A stretch of DNA of 10,430 nucleotides from Pseudomonadota bacterium (GCA_023454395.1 JAEYFY010000018.1:1-10430); one strand, 5' to 3'. Positions 1-7,475 are shown, counted from the stretch's first letter. Made by a program: numbers and translations. Notes: generated from the letters alone by a model not told the origin.

Positions 1-1255
1 AATCAAATAAATTATGTTGTTGTGCTTTCTCATGCTCTTTACCTTTACTAAACCAGTAAAGTTGTTGAGGTAATAAACCACTAGGGCAAGCATCAACACA
101 ATGACCACAACGGATACAGGCTTCTTCAAGGTTATCTGTATCCATCTCTTCAACGGAAGGGATAAGTAGACAGTTCGTTATCTTAACAACAGGGGCATTT
201 AAGTCTGGTAAGGTAAAGCCCATTAATGGCCCACCCATAATCACCATTTGTTCAGAGCCTGCTACAAAGCCAGTTTGTTTTAATAACGAGTAAATGGGTG
301 TACCTAAACGCGCCCAGAAGTTACCCGGTGTTTTTGCTCCATGACCTGTAACGGTGACAACACGCTCAATTAAAGGTTCATCATCGATAATTGCGCGTTT
401 GATAGCAACGACCGTACCTACGTTTTGCATTAAAACGCCAATGTCAGATGAACGACCTCCTGATGGTACTTCTTTACCCGTTAAGATCTTAGTAAGTTGT
501 TTAGCACCGCCTGATGGGTATTTTGTTGGGATAACACGAATGAAAATACGTTTTTCATCAGGTACTTCATTTAAGGCGTGTTTTAATGCCTCAATGGCTT
601 CAGGCTTGTTATCTTCAATACCAATTAAGACTTCATTAGGAGAGAGAAGGTGAATTAATACCTGACATCCTGCAATCACTTCATCAGCGTGTTCTTGCAT
701 TAAGCGATCGTCAGCGGTGATATAAGGTTCACATTCTGCCGCATTGACTATCAATGTTTTAACGAGATCGCCACCACCTTTTAATTTTGATGCGGTTGGG
801 AATCCTGCACCGCCTAATCCTGCAATACCAGCCTCATGAATACGGCTAAGTAATGTATCTCTGCTTTCTAACTGGTAATTGATGATAGGTGATTTTTCTC
901 GCCATTCATCTTTACCGTCAGACTGAATTCTTACTGCAATTTCAGGTAATCCAGAAGGGTGAGCACTTGGAAAGGGTTCTATTGCTATGACCGTACCTGA
1001 AATAGAGGCATGTACAGGTAATGTTCTGCCAACCCCTTTTGTCAGCGGTTGCCCTTTTAATACATGTTCACCTACGCTGACACAAAGTTGACCCGGTACA
1101 CCTAAGTGCTGATGAATAGGAATAATGACTTCATCAGGTAATTGCGCTATGCGCATAGGTGTACGACTTGACTGTAATTTCATTTCAGGAGGATGAATAC
1201 CGCCTTTAAAATCCCAGATTTTATCTTTTTTAAATAACGAAAAGAGATTAAACAT
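1..1255 (-). CDS. rsxC: RsxC, NADH-binding iron-sulfur subunit of the Rsx/Rnf electron-transport complex (partial, 3' end outside window)
   Basis: This is the N-terminal 418 residues of a membrane-bound electron-transfer subunit; the gene runs off the left edge. In the family RsxC (RnfC) takes electrons from NADH through FMN and 4Fe-4S centres, and in E. coli the complex keeps SoxR reduced. Visible landmarks are the start [19 protein letters not shown], the barrel-like segment around [11 protein letters not shown] (79-89), the glycine-rich nucleotide motif GLGGAGFPT (146-154), NAAECEPY (171-178) and the first 4Fe-4S motif C380-x2-C383-x2-C386-x3-C390-P. The second ferredoxin motif and the Ala-rich tail typical of enterobacterial RsxC would lie beyond base 1. 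The ATG at 1255 overlaps the end of rsxB by 8 bases and has a strong GGAGG (1265-1269) 9 bases upstream inside rsxB, so the two are translationally coupled. It could equally be named rnfC. Confidence 0.96.
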   Translation of the reverse strand, partial: MFNLFSLFKKDKIWDFKGGIHPPEMKLQSSRTPMRIAQLPDEVIIPIHQHLGVPGQLCVSVGEHVLKGQPLTKGVGRTLPVHASISGTVIAIEPFPSAHPSGLPEIAVRIQSDGKDEWREKSPIINYQLESRDTLLSRIHEAGIAGLGGAGFPTASKLKGGGDLVKTLIVNAAECEPYITADDRLMQEHADEVIAGCQVLIHLLSPNEVLIGIEDNKPEAIEALKHALNEVPDEKRIFIRVIPTKYPSGGAKQLTKILTGKEVPSGGRSSDIGVLMQNVGTVVAIKRAIIDDEPLIERVVTVTGHGAKTPGNFWARLGTPIYSLLKQTGFVAGSEQMVIMGGPLMGFTLPDLNAPVVKITNCLLIPSVEEMDTDNLEEACIRCGHCVDACPSGLLPQQLYWFSKGKEHEKAQQHNLFD

Positions 1256-1874
1256 GAGCGTTATCCTCCGTCTTCAATGACGGTTCATCTTCAGGTGTTT
1301 CTTCAGGCTCTGCTGGAATGTTTTTAACAGGGATTGTGTTTAAATCCCATTTCCAGTTAGAGGTTGTGACTTTGACAGGAACCAAGGTTATACAATCAGT
1401 AGGGCAAGGGGGAACACATAAATCACACCCAGTACATAAGTCTTCAATAATAGTATGCATAGCTCGTGTTGCGCCCACAATGGCATCAACAGGACAGGCT
1501 TGAATACACTTAGTGCATCCTATGCAATTATCTTCATCAATTAAGGCAACTTTTCTAATTGGATTTAACGCTTCTTCGTCACCATCAAGCGGTTGAGGAT
1601 CAACCCCCATCAATTCAGCTATTTTTAACATCACTTGTTCGCCACCCGGCGCACAACGGTTAATCATCTCACCATTGTTTGCAACTGCATCGGCATAAGG
1701 ACGACACCCAGGATGACCACATTGCCCGCATTGGCTTTGCGGTAATATTGCGTCAATTCTTTCGACAATAGGATCTTCTTCCACTTTAAAACGACGTGCG
1801 GAATAGCCCAAAATTAGTCCAAAGATAAGACCTAGCGCACCCAGTACGCCAATTGCTATCCATAAAGAATTCAT
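1248..1874 (-). CDS. rsxB: RsxB, ferredoxin-like subunit of the Rsx/Rnf complex
   Basis: This is a membrane-anchored ferredoxin subunit that relays electrons within the Rsx/Rnf complex. An N-terminal hydrophobic helix (about residues 4-24) is followed by the four-cysteine Fe-S domain C49-x2-C52-x4-C57 with C74. Two classical 4Fe-4S motifs come next: C117-x2-C120-x2-C123-x3-C127-P and C147-x2-C150-x2-C153-x3-C157-P. At 208 residues it is somewhat longer than E. coli RsxB (192), mainly through an acidic Pro/Glu-rich C-terminal tail (about 186-208). The start is fixed by the TAATG junction with rsxA, a 1-base overlap, and a GGTGA a few bases upstream can serve as ribosome binding site. The stop overlaps the start of rsxC, which confirms one polycistronic unit rsxA-rsxB-rsxC. 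All ligand cysteines are present, so the gene looks functional. Confidence 0.97.
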   Translation of the reverse strand: MNSLWIAIGVLGALGLIFGLILGYSARRFKVEEDPIVERIDAILPQSQCGQCGHPGCRPYADAVANNGEMINRCAPGGEQVMLKIAELMGVDPQPLDGDEEALNPIRKVALIDEDNCIGCTKCIQACPVDAIVGATRAMHTIIEDLCTGCDLCVPPCPTDCITLVPVKVTTSNWKWDLNTIPVKNIPAEPEETPEDEPSLKTEDNAHV

Positions 1875-2455
1875 TACAGTTTCACCAAACCACTAAAACC
1901 CATAAAGGCAAGAGACATTAAACCTGCGGTAATTAAACCAATTGAAGCGCCTTTAAATGGCGCAGGTACATTGGCGACAGCTAATCTTTCTCGAATAGCG
2001 GCAAATAATACCATCACAAGAGAGAATCCCACCGCTGCACCAAAACCATACACAGCTGATTGCATAAATGTGTGGGCTTGATTGATATTTAATAATGCAA
2101 CACCTAAGACGGCACAGTTTGTGGTAATTAATGGTAAGAAGATCCCTAACAAACGATAGAGTGTAGGGCTTGTTTTTCTTACGACCATTTCAGTGAATTG
2201 TACAACTACTGCAATAACTAAGATAAAGCTCAGTGTGCGTAAATAAAGTAAGTCCAAAGGAACTAAAATAAAATTATCCATCAGCCAAGAACTAATCGAG
2301 GCGAGCGTCATAACAAAGGTCGTCGCAAATCCCATTCCGATCGCGGTTTCTAATTTTTTTGATACACCCATAAATGGGCATAAACCTAGGAATTTGACGA
2401 GTACAAAGTTATTCACCAATACGGTGCCGACGAATAGAAGCAAGTAATCAGTCAT
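1874..2455 (-). CDS. rsxA: RsxA, integral membrane subunit of the Rsx/Rnf complex
   Basis: The protein is 193 residues long, the same length as E. coli RsxA. It is almost entirely hydrophobic with about six membrane helices (roughly 4-24, 38-58, 72-92, 101-123, 131-153, 169-191). It belongs to the RnfA/NqrE family. The two conserved half-motifs are visible: [17 protein letters not shown] with C26, and TTNCAVLG with C114. In studied Rnf and Nqr complexes the corresponding cysteines help bind a membrane-embedded iron-sulfur cluster shared with the partner RnfE/NqrD subunit. It is the first gene of the rsxABC unit. The ATG at 2455 has only a weak GGCA-type Shine-Dalgarno. A terminator for the gene upstream lies between rsxA and ydgK, so rsxA needs its own promoter or read-through; I found no convincing -35/-10 pair. 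Confidence 0.97.
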   Translation of the reverse strand: MTDYLLLFVGTVLVNNFVLVKFLGLCPFMGVSKKLETAIGMGFATTFVMTLASISSWLMDNFILVPLDLLYLRTLSFILVIAVVVQFTEMVVRKTSPTLYRLLGIFLPLITTNCAVLGVALLNINQAHTFMQSAVYGFGAAVGFSLVMVLFAAIRERLAVANVPAPFKGASIGLITAGLMSLAFMGFSGLVKL

Positions 2456-2483
2456 TGTTATGCCAAAATTGTTAAACAGAGAA

Positions 2484-2511
2484 ACAAAAAGCCTCCAGAA
2501 ATAAAGAGGCT
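2484..2511 (-). terminator. Rho-independent terminator after ydgK
   Basis: Read on the minus strand, AGCCTC and GAGGCT form a perfect 6-bp stem (2490-2495 with 2506-2511) around a 10-base loop. The hairpin is followed by TTTTTGTTT. It lies about 40 bases after the ydgK stop and about 30 bases before rsxA, so it should end ydgK transcripts and insulate rsxA. The loop is rather long, so it may be a partial attenuator rather than a complete stop. Confidence 0.72.
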
Positions 2512-2549
2512 AAACAAGCGTATATAATATCAAGGGTAAAGATGCGGGG

Positions 2550-3017
2550 TTATCGAAGTTGTGTGAAAGTTTCACGAACACGCTTAGCATATTTGATATA
2601 AGGCACAAAACAGACTGTTGAGAAGACTGACCATAGAAGGGATTTTAGCGCTGTTTGGTCGTCAACAGGAGCAAAACCAAAGCTTTTAATGGCTAAGAGT
2701 AAGTTAATCAGTAACCACAAAATAAATAGACGTGGAAAATTTTGAGCGCGATAAAAAAATTGTCTTAACAGATATAACGTGAAGGCGAACATCACCCAGG
2801 TTGTTAATGCAGAAAGATACCAACTTGAGATTACATGAAAAGGAAGCTGGTGGAGGATCGAAAAATCTGAAAAATATTTAATAACATAGAGAACCGACAT
2901 CAACCCAGAGCCAATAATCGACAAGATCATATACGCCAATGGCGCAAGCAACCACCCTGTAATAGGCGCTTTTCCTGAAAGGTTATTCGACGTGTTTGCT
3001 TTGAGATCAAATTTCAT
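2550..3017 (-). CDS. ydgK: YdgK-like inner-membrane protein, DUF2569 family
   Basis: This is a small membrane protein of unknown function, 155 residues long. It has four predicted membrane segments (about 20-47, 66-88, 95-115, 123-141). The N-terminal GWLLAPLAY and the C-terminal FVPYIKYAKRVRETF are the landmarks of the DUF2569 family. In E. coli ydgK also lies immediately upstream of the rsx operon on the same strand, and this context supports the name. It is longer than E. coli YdgK (about 136 residues), chiefly through a polar N-terminal stretch before the first helix. Its stop is followed by a terminator, so it may be transcribed separately from rsxA. A function in the Rsx pathway is only suggested by position and has no support from the sequence. 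The start at 3017 is the only sensible ATG but has a weak, AT-rich leader (AGGAATAATTAATTA). Confidence 0.9.
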   Translation of the reverse strand: MKFDLKANTSNNLSGKAPITGWLLAPLAYMILSIIGSGLMSVLYVIKYFSDFSILHQLPFHVISSWYLSALTTWVMFAFTLYLLRQFFYRAQNFPRLFILWLLINLLLAIKSFGFAPVDDQTALKSLLWSVFSTVCFVPYIKYAKRVRETFTQLR

Positions 3018-3038
3018 TAATTAATTATTCCTACTCGT

Positions 3039-3064
3039 ATGTATAGAACTAATGTATAGAACTA
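3039..3064. repeat. Perfect 13-bp tandem duplication in the ydgK/ydgJ divergent region
   Basis: ATGTATAGAACTA occurs twice head to tail (3039-3051 and 3052-3064) with no mismatch. It lies 22 bases upstream of the ydgK start and about 100 bases upstream of ydgJ. Each copy contains TATACA on the minus strand, which resembles a -10 element, so the duplication may double a promoter element or an operator of the divergent region. Confidence 0.85.
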
Positions 3065-3082
3065 AACGGGATATTATCACAA
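3053..3082 (-). promoter_or_regulatory. Candidate sigma-70 promoter for ydgK
   Basis: On the minus strand TTGTGA (3077-3082) is separated by 18 bases from TATACA (3053-3058), which lies in one copy of the 13-bp tandem repeat. The match to consensus is four of six at -35 and five of six in the T-A-T-A-n-T sense only loosely at -10. A second TATACA lies 13 bases downstream in the other copy. This is read by eye only; AT-rich DNA gives many such matches. Confidence 0.35.
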
Positions 3083-3150
3083 ACTTTGTTATTATTTATT
3101 TAGCTACAAAAGTGAAAGTGATTTTTGTTAATAAAAAAACAGCTAAAAAT

Positions 3151-3158
3151 AGGATAGG
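3151..3158 (+). promoter_or_regulatory. Ribosome binding site deciding the ydgJ start
   Basis: AGGA (3151-3154), continuing as AGGATAGG, stands 7 bases before the ATG at 3162 but only 4 before the GTG at 3159. The spacing, and the usual rarity of GTG directly before ATG as a true start, favour the ATG. Confidence 0.6.
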
Positions 3159-3161
3159 GTG

Positions 3162-4205
3162 ATGGCAATTAAACTCAATGTTGGAATTATCGGGTATGGC
3201 TATGCCAGTAAAACCTTTCATGCTCCGCTAATAACAACAACCGAAGGCTTAAATCTTAGTGCAATTTCAAGCTCTGATGAAAATAAAGTTAAACAAGATT
3301 TTCCTCACATTACGGTTTATGCTGATCCTCAAGCACTGATTAATGATCCCTCAATAGACTTAATCATTATTCCAACACCGAATAATACTCACTATTCACT
3401 GGCTTCACAGGCTCTGGACAAAGGTAAGCATGTTGTTGTTGATAAACCGTTTACTCTGACACTAGAAGAAGCTGAAAAATTGACTCAGCAAGCAACAGAT
3501 GCCGGTAAACTTCTTTCCGTCTTTCATAATCGCCGTTGGGATTCTGGTTTTTTAACTGTTAAAAAGCTTTTAGCTGATAAAACACTAGGTCATGTCAGTG
3601 CATATGAAGCGCACTTTGATCGTTTTCGCCCTGTTGTTCGTCAACGTTGGCGAGAAGATGCAGGAATTGGTGGGGGGCTTTGGTACGATCTTGCGCCTCA
3701 TGTTCTTGACCAAGCGGTTTGCCTATTTGGTGAACCTAAAGCGATTACTGCTGATATTGCTCAATTACGTCCTAATGCAAAAAATGCCGATTACTTTCAT
3801 GCATTACTAGAATATGACAATCTTAGAGTTGTTCTTCATGCTTCTATGTTAGTTGCATCACCGACACCTATCTTTGCTATTCATGGGACAAAAGGAAGCT
3901 ATGTTAAGTATGGCTTAGATACCCAAGAAGATGCCTTAAAAGCCGGTTATCTTCCTAATCAAACTTATAATTGGGGGATGGACCATAATGATGGTGAACT
4001 AACAATACTATCAGAGTCTGGTGAGTTAGAAACAACCACACTCACTACACTTTCTGGTGATTATCCTGCTTACTATCAACAAATTTATCGTGCAATTACA
4101 TTGGGTGAAGAAAACCCGGTTACGCCAATACAAGCAACAGCCATTATGCGTTTGATTGAAGCTGGCGAAATTTCTAATCGTTTAAAACAAACTATAACGC
4201 TATAA
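3162..4205 (+). CDS. ydgJ: YdgJ-like oxidoreductase, Gfo/Idh/MocA family
   Basis: This is a probable NAD(P)-dependent sugar or polyol oxidoreductase of the cytoplasm; the substrate is not established. The N-terminal Rossmann motif GIIGYGYAS (8-16) binds the dinucleotide. VVVDKPF (91-97) contains the family's conserved lysine (K95 in the EKP-type motif, here DKP). FHNRRWD (121-127) and YDLAPHVLDQA (175-185) match the second domain, with D176, H180 and D183 as likely active-site residues. The length of 347 residues fits E. coli YdgJ. An in-frame GTG at 3159 would add one residue; ATG 3162 is preferred because of its ribosome-binding-site spacing. A transporter gene follows 22 bp downstream, so the two are probably co-transcribed and may act on the same compound. 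ydgJ is adjacent to add in E. coli; here other genes separate them. Confidence 0.93.
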   Translation: MAIKLNVGIIGYGYASKTFHAPLITTTEGLNLSAISSSDENKVKQDFPHITVYADPQALINDPSIDLIIIPTPNNTHYSLASQALDKGKHVVVDKPFTLTLEEAEKLTQQATDAGKLLSVFHNRRWDSGFLTVKKLLADKTLGHVSAYEAHFDRFRPVVRQRWREDAGIGGGLWYDLAPHVLDQAVCLFGEPKAITADIAQLRPNAKNADYFHALLEYDNLRVVLHASMLVASPTPIFAIHGTKGSYVKYGLDTQEDALKAGYLPNQTYNWGMDHNDGELTILSESGELETTTLTTLSGDYPAYYQQIYRAITLGEENPVTPIQATAIMRLIEAGEISNRLKQTITL

Positions 4206-4227
4206 GCAAAAAGGAGCGCTAAATCTA

Positions 4228-5217
4228 ATGTCTTGGTGGCAAAAACTAAAACTCGATCCTTTCCTCATGATTATGATTTGTGTGGTGACGCTGGCAACAC
4301 TACTACCCGCACAAGGCGATATTAAAATCCTGTTCCAATATCTTACGACCGCTGCGATAGCACTGCTGTTTTTCTTGCATGGTGCGAAGCTGTCTAGAGA
4401 CGCAATACTAGCAGGAATGGGACATTGGCGTTTACACCTTACCGTGTTTACTAGCACTTTTATTCTTTTCCCAATTTTAGGGCTGGGTTTGCAAGTTATT
4501 GTGCCTGAATGGATGTCACCCACTGTCTATATGGGCTTTTTATATCTTTGTGCGTTGCCTGCAACGGTTCAATCTGCCATTGCTTTTACTTCTGTGGCAG
4601 GGGGAAATGTCGCCGCTGCGATTTGTAGTGCATCTGCATCCAGTATTTTGGGTGTTTTTCTGTCACCCGTATTAGTCGGTTTTTTAATGCAAACACAAGG
4701 CTCTGCCAGTGATTTTGATACGGCAGGGGCGATTCAATCTATCTTACTGCAATTGATGGTACCTTTTATTATTGGTCACTTATCACGTCCTTTAATTGGT
4801 CGTTGGGTTGATAAGCATAAGAAATTAGTGAATAGAACGGATCGTTCTTCTATTTTGCTGGTGGTTTATGTAGCATTTAGTGAGGCCGTTGTTGAAGGGA
4901 TCTGGCATAAAATTGATGGTTGGTCGCTATTACTGATTGCTGTAGTGAGTTGTATTCTGTTGGCGATTGTTATTTTTGTGAACGTGTACAGTGCAAGATT
5001 GCTTGGCTTTAATAAAGAAGATGAAATCACCATTGTTTTTTGTGGTTCTAAAAAGAGCTTAGCAAATGGTGTTCCTATGGCGAATGTATTATTTCCTGCA
5101 GCGACTGTTGGGGTAATGTTATTACCATTAATGATATTCCATCAGATACAATTAATGGTTTGTGCTGTGTTAGCACAGCGCTATGCTAATCAAGCTAAAG
5201 ACGCTAAAAAGAAATAA
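4228..5217 (+). CDS. YfeH-like bile acid:sodium symporter family transporter (SBF-like, SLC10A7 type)
   Basis: This is a polytopic inner-membrane protein of 329 residues with about nine to ten hydrophobic segments and a short lysine-rich cytoplasmic tail (AKDAKKK). Family signatures are visible. LPATVQSAIAFTSVAGGN (110-127), followed by AAICSASASSILGVFLSP, is the crossover helix region of the SBF fold. FCGSKKSLANGVPMA (271-285) is the second one, characteristic of the YfeH/SLC10A7 branch. Members are secondary transporters for organic anions, but the bacterial substrate is unknown. The length matches E. coli YfeH (about 332). AGGAG (4212-4216) lies 11 bases before the ATG, a slightly long spacing. 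The close position behind ydgJ suggests an operon and a linked substrate; in E. coli yfeH is at a different locus, so this pairing is specific to this lineage or ancestral and lost elsewhere. Confidence 0.93.
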   Translation: MSWWQKLKLDPFLMIMICVVTLATLLPAQGDIKILFQYLTTAAIALLFFLHGAKLSRDAILAGMGHWRLHLTVFTSTFILFPILGLGLQVIVPEWMSPTVYMGFLYLCALPATVQSAIAFTSVAGGNVAAAICSASASSILGVFLSPVLVGFLMQTQGSASDFDTAGAIQSILLQLMVPFIIGHLSRPLIGRWVDKHKKLVNRTDRSSILLVVYVAFSEAVVEGIWHKIDGWSLLLIAVVSCILLAIVIFVNVYSARLLGFNKEDEITIVFCGSKKSLANGVPMANVLFPAATVGVMLLPLMIFHQIQLMVCAVLAQRYANQAKDAKKK

Positions 5218-5233
5218 CGAATTTAAGCTGGTG

Positions 5234-5267
5234 GATAATCAATAAAATTAATTAAATATTGATTATC
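5234..5267. repeat. Perfect 11-bp inverted repeat downstream of the transporter gene
   Basis: GATAATCAATA (5234-5244) and TATTGATTATC (5257-5267) are exact inverted copies around a 12-base A/T spacer. The dyad lies between the transporter stop and the terminator hairpin and has no T-run after it on the plus strand, so it is not itself a standard terminator. It could be a second 3' hairpin protecting the mRNA end or a protein binding site. Confidence 0.8.
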
Positions 5268-5281
5268 AAATAAATAAGAAA

Positions 5282-5316
5282 AAGCATCGAGTTAACTTTG
5301 TATCGGTGCTTTTTTA
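5282..5316. terminator. Bidirectional rho-independent terminator between converging genes
   Basis: AAGCATCGA (5282-5290) pairs with TCGGTGCTT (5303-5311) through a 9-bp stem with one G-T position around a 12-base loop. On the plus strand it is followed by a T run (5310-5315) and ends the ydgJ-transporter unit. On the minus strand the A run on its left gives a T-rich tail, and it lies at the stop of the DUF2007 gene, so it can serve both. Confidence 0.82.
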
Positions 5317-5757
5317 TTTGTTATGAATATCATGATTTTCACTATTTTCTTTTTCATCTACCAATGACGGGGATTGAGATTTAAAAGGAAGTGGTAAGCC
5401 AAATACAAGATAAACTAATAACACAAAACCCATATTTAAATAGTCATATTTATTATTTTTCACATCAACCTTTAATTCACTATCGATGGGTTCTAACTGG
5501 TCGTTAATAGTATATTTACCTTGGTAAAGCGCCTTAAGCATTGCCTGTGCTTGTTCAAACTCTTTATAGTTAACGAGTAATTTTACGCCCCCAGTCGCTT
5601 GAGCATATACTTGGTTATTCCAAACAATATTTTCATCTAAAAGGATCGCATCAATGCCTTCTGATTGAAGAAAACCTGCTTCAATAGAAGCATCAAGTGG
5701 TGATAGATATTGTGCTAATAATTTATATTGACCTCTTGTCGGATGAATATTCCACAT
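5314..5757 (-). CDS. DUF2007 domain protein with C-terminal membrane segment
   Basis: Residues about 11-76 form the small ferredoxin-like DUF2007 domain (annotated in Pfam as a putative signal-transducing protein). Typical features are the opening YKLLAQYLSPLDASIEAGFL, the EGIDAILLDEN strand, GGVKLLV and the closing helix EFEQAQAMLKAL. In many bacteria this domain stands alone in proteins of about 70-100 residues. Here it continues through a charged linker to one hydrophobic segment (about 107-124, GFVLLVYLVFGLPLPF) and a polar tail (125-147). There is no signal peptide, so the DUF2007 domain should face the cytoplasm while tethered to the membrane. A good AAGGAAA lies 5-8 bases before the ATG. 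The gene is alone between the terminators of its neighbours. Its molecular function is unknown. Confidence 0.87.
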   Translation of the reverse strand: MWNIHPTRGQYKLLAQYLSPLDASIEAGFLQSEGIDAILLDENIVWNNQVYAQATGGVKLLVNYKEFEQAQAMLKALYQGKYTINDQLEPIDSELKVDVKNNKYDYLNMGFVLLVYLVFGLPLPFKSQSPSLVDEKENSENHDIHNK

Positions 5758-5841
5758 CGTTTTTCCTTAATAATAAATGACCCCTTGAAGATTAATTCTA
5801 GTCTAAGAGCCATTAATAATTCCATTTATTTTCAATAAAGA

Positions 5842-5872
5842 TAAAAAAACCACCTGATAAACAGATGGTTTT
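5842..5872 (-). terminator. Rho-independent terminator of add
   Basis: Read on the minus strand CCATCTG (5862-5868) and CAGGTGG (5850-5856) form a 7-bp stem with one U-G pair and a 5-base loop. Flanking A and T runs extend the stem, and seven Ts follow. It lies about 20 bases beyond the add stop. On the plus strand the same position is a C-A mismatch, so the element is directional. Confidence 0.88.
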
Positions 5873-5892
5873 AATCAAAAAGCGATAAAGTA

Positions 5893-6894
5893 TTAGCGCG
5901 AACTTACTTTCTTAATTAATGCGTCACGTTCTGCTTGGCTAATAAATGCCATTTTTAAGCCATTAATTTGTGTTTGGCGGATTTGCTCTGGCGTTAATCC
6001 AGCAGCAGGGGCAGCAACGGTATATTCGTGTTTTAACTCAATACCTTCAACCGCAGGATCATCGGTATTAAGAGAGGCAATAATGCCATGCTCTAAAAAT
6101 GTTTTTAAAGGATGTTCGGCTAACGAATTGATGGTACTGGTTTGAATATTTGACGTTAGGCAAGACTCAATACCAATTTGATGCTCGGCAAGGTAGTCCA
6201 TTAAGCGTGGATCTTCAATTGCTTTAACACCATGGCCAATACGACTTGCACCCAATTCTTTAATGGCATGCCAAATACTTTCTGCTCCCGCGGCTTCACC
6301 AGCATGAACCGTAATATTCCAGTGAGTATCGCGAGCGCGATTAAAATGCGGTTGGAATAAATGACCAGGGAAACCTAATTCATCACCGGCTAAATCTAGT
6401 GCTGTAATTTTATCTTGATGTTTTAGTAAGCCATTTAATTCTTGTTGGCAGGCATTTTCACCAAAGGTACGGCTTAAAATACCGATTAAACGAATATCTA
6501 CATCGTGTGATTGCTGTGCGCTTTGTACACCATCAACAATGGCTTCCACGACACCTTCAACCGGCAATTGATGTTTCATTGCCATATAATAAGGTGAGAA
6601 TCGCAGTTCAGCGTAATCGATACCAGCATTAACCACATCTACCACGTTTTCATAAGCAACACGATGACATGCGTCTAAGTCAGCTAAAACCGCTACACCC
6701 CAATCTAATTTTTGTAAGAAGCTAACGAGGCTTGGCTCATTTTTTGTAATTTGTACATGAGGGCGCAATGCTTCTAATTCGTAAGCGGGTAGCGCAATGT
6801 TATGTTGTTTTGCTAACTCTAAAATAGTTTGAGGGCGGATATTACCATCTAAATGGCGATGTAAATCGGTTAAAGGCAACTGTGTGTCAATCAC
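5893..6894 (-). CDS. add: Adenosine deaminase
   Basis: This is the cytoplasmic zinc enzyme of purine salvage that converts adenosine and deoxyadenosine to inosine and deoxyinosine. Its 333 residues are the same length as E. coli Add. All catalytic landmarks are in place: HRHLDGN with zinc ligands H12 and H14, HAGE with ligand H197 and catalytic E200, SRIGHG (218-222) with H221, and NTDDP (276-280) with D278 as zinc ligand and D279. The start codon is GTG (minus strand, 6894-6892), not ATG, supported by AAGGA 9 bases upstream and by family alignment at [14 protein letters not shown]; an in-frame TAA stands two codons before it. The gene is transcribed alone, with its own terminator and a plausible promoter about 40-70 bases upstream. 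In E. coli add is next to ydgJ; here a transporter and a DUF2007 gene lie between. Confidence 0.98.
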   Translation of the reverse strand: MIDTQLPLTDLHRHLDGNIRPQTILELAKQHNIALPAYELEALRPHVQITKNEPSLVSFLQKLDWGVAVLADLDACHRVAYENVVDVVNAGIDYAELRFSPYYMAMKHQLPVEGVVEAIVDGVQSAQQSHDVDIRLIGILSRTFGENACQQELNGLLKHQDKITALDLAGDELGFPGHLFQPHFNRARDTHWNITVHAGEAAGAESIWHAIKELGASRIGHGVKAIEDPRLMDYLAEHQIGIESCLTSNIQTSTINSLAEHPLKTFLEHGIIASLNTDDPAVEGIELKHEYTVAAPAAGLTPEQIRQTQINGLKMAFISQAERDALIKKVSSR

Positions 6895-6934
6895 GTGTTA
6901 TTTTCCTTTTAATAGAAATAATGAAAATCTATCG

Positions 6935-6964
6935 TTTATAGTGATTTTCTTATAATTGGGTAAA
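6935..6964 (-). promoter_or_regulatory. Candidate sigma-70 promoter of add
   Basis: On the minus strand TTTACC (6959-6964) and TATAAA (6935-6940) are separated by 18 bases and would start transcription about 30 bases before the GTG start codon. The -10 matches consensus at five of six positions and the -35 at four. The surrounding DNA is very AT-rich, so chance matches are common. Confidence 0.45.
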
Positions 6965-7118
6965 TATAAATGAGTTGCAGATTATTATGACTGATTTTTA
7001 TTTTATTCACTAATAAATAAACTTAAATTGGTTATTTTTAAAACTAAAAATGCCGTTTTTTCTCACTTTTAAGTTGAAAAATAAAAGGTGGAAAAAAGAA
7101 GTGTTTATTTATTAGCAA

Positions 7119-7173
7119 TAACATTCAATGTAATTGACGCGTATTATCAAGTGAATTGATACATTGAATGTTA
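7119..7173. repeat. Perfect 14-bp inverted repeat in the add/vWA spacer
   Basis: TAACATTCAATGTA (7119-7132) and TACATTGAATGTTA (7160-7173) are exact inverted copies around 27 bases. The pairing can go on inside with AATT/AATT after a two-base bulge. There is no T run on either side, so it is not a rho-independent terminator. The arms are far more regular than their surroundings. A two-site operator, a cruciform or RNA hairpin, or a remnant of a small mobile element are all possible. Confidence 0.85.
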
Positions 7174-7211
7174 AGTTTAAAAACATTTATCATTATAATT
7201 GAAATATCTTA

Positions 7212-7262
7212 TCAGTTATTTTGATAGGTTTAATGGAGCAAAATGAGTAAAAAAATAACTGA
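7212..7262. repeat. 11-bp inverted repeat flanking a possible short leader frame
   Basis: TCAGTTATTTT (7212-7222) and AAAATAACTGA (7252-7262) are exact inverted copies 29 bases apart. The right arm lies within the first codons of a 15-codon frame (ATG 7243 to TAA 7290), and GGAG of that frame lies in the loop. TGAAATATC is also found once beside each arm in direct orientation. The AT-rich composition makes a chance origin more likely here than for the 14-bp repeat. Confidence 0.55.
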
Positions 7263-7475
7263 AATATCATTTTGTTATGATTTTATTTAATAGGTGATTT
7301 GTTTTCCTCTGTTTAAAGTAGTTAGATAAAAATGAAAATATTATTTTTATAAAGCAAATACGATTTGTTTTTATTTTAATGTATTTACATAAATATAATA
7401 GAACTAAAAAATAGAACATCTCTTTTATTAAATAAGGAAGAAAGAATAGGAGATTAACGCCATAATAGGTTGCTG

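Noticed and set aside
354..653. Open frame of about 99 codons on the plus strand
   Set aside because: It lies antisense inside rsxC, has low-complexity translation and no family resemblance.
3018..3161. Search for cnu (ydgT) or blr, which lie near ydgK and ydgJ in E. coli
   Set aside because: The 144-base spacer is too short for cnu and shows no small frame resembling either.
4200..4523. Open frame of about 107 codons on the minus strand
   Set aside because: It is antisense to the start of the well-supported transporter gene and has no recognisable features.
7030..7075. ATTTTTA/TAAAAAT dyad followed by six Ts, considered as a small-RNA terminator
   Set aside because: The stem is A/T only and there is no supported transcript upstream on the plus strand.
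7347..7378. Short CAAAT-ACG-ATTTG hairpin followed by a T-rich run, resembling a terminator for a small RNA
   Set aside because: The stem is five bases with a single G-C pair, too weak for a terminator and expected by chance in such AT-rich DNA.
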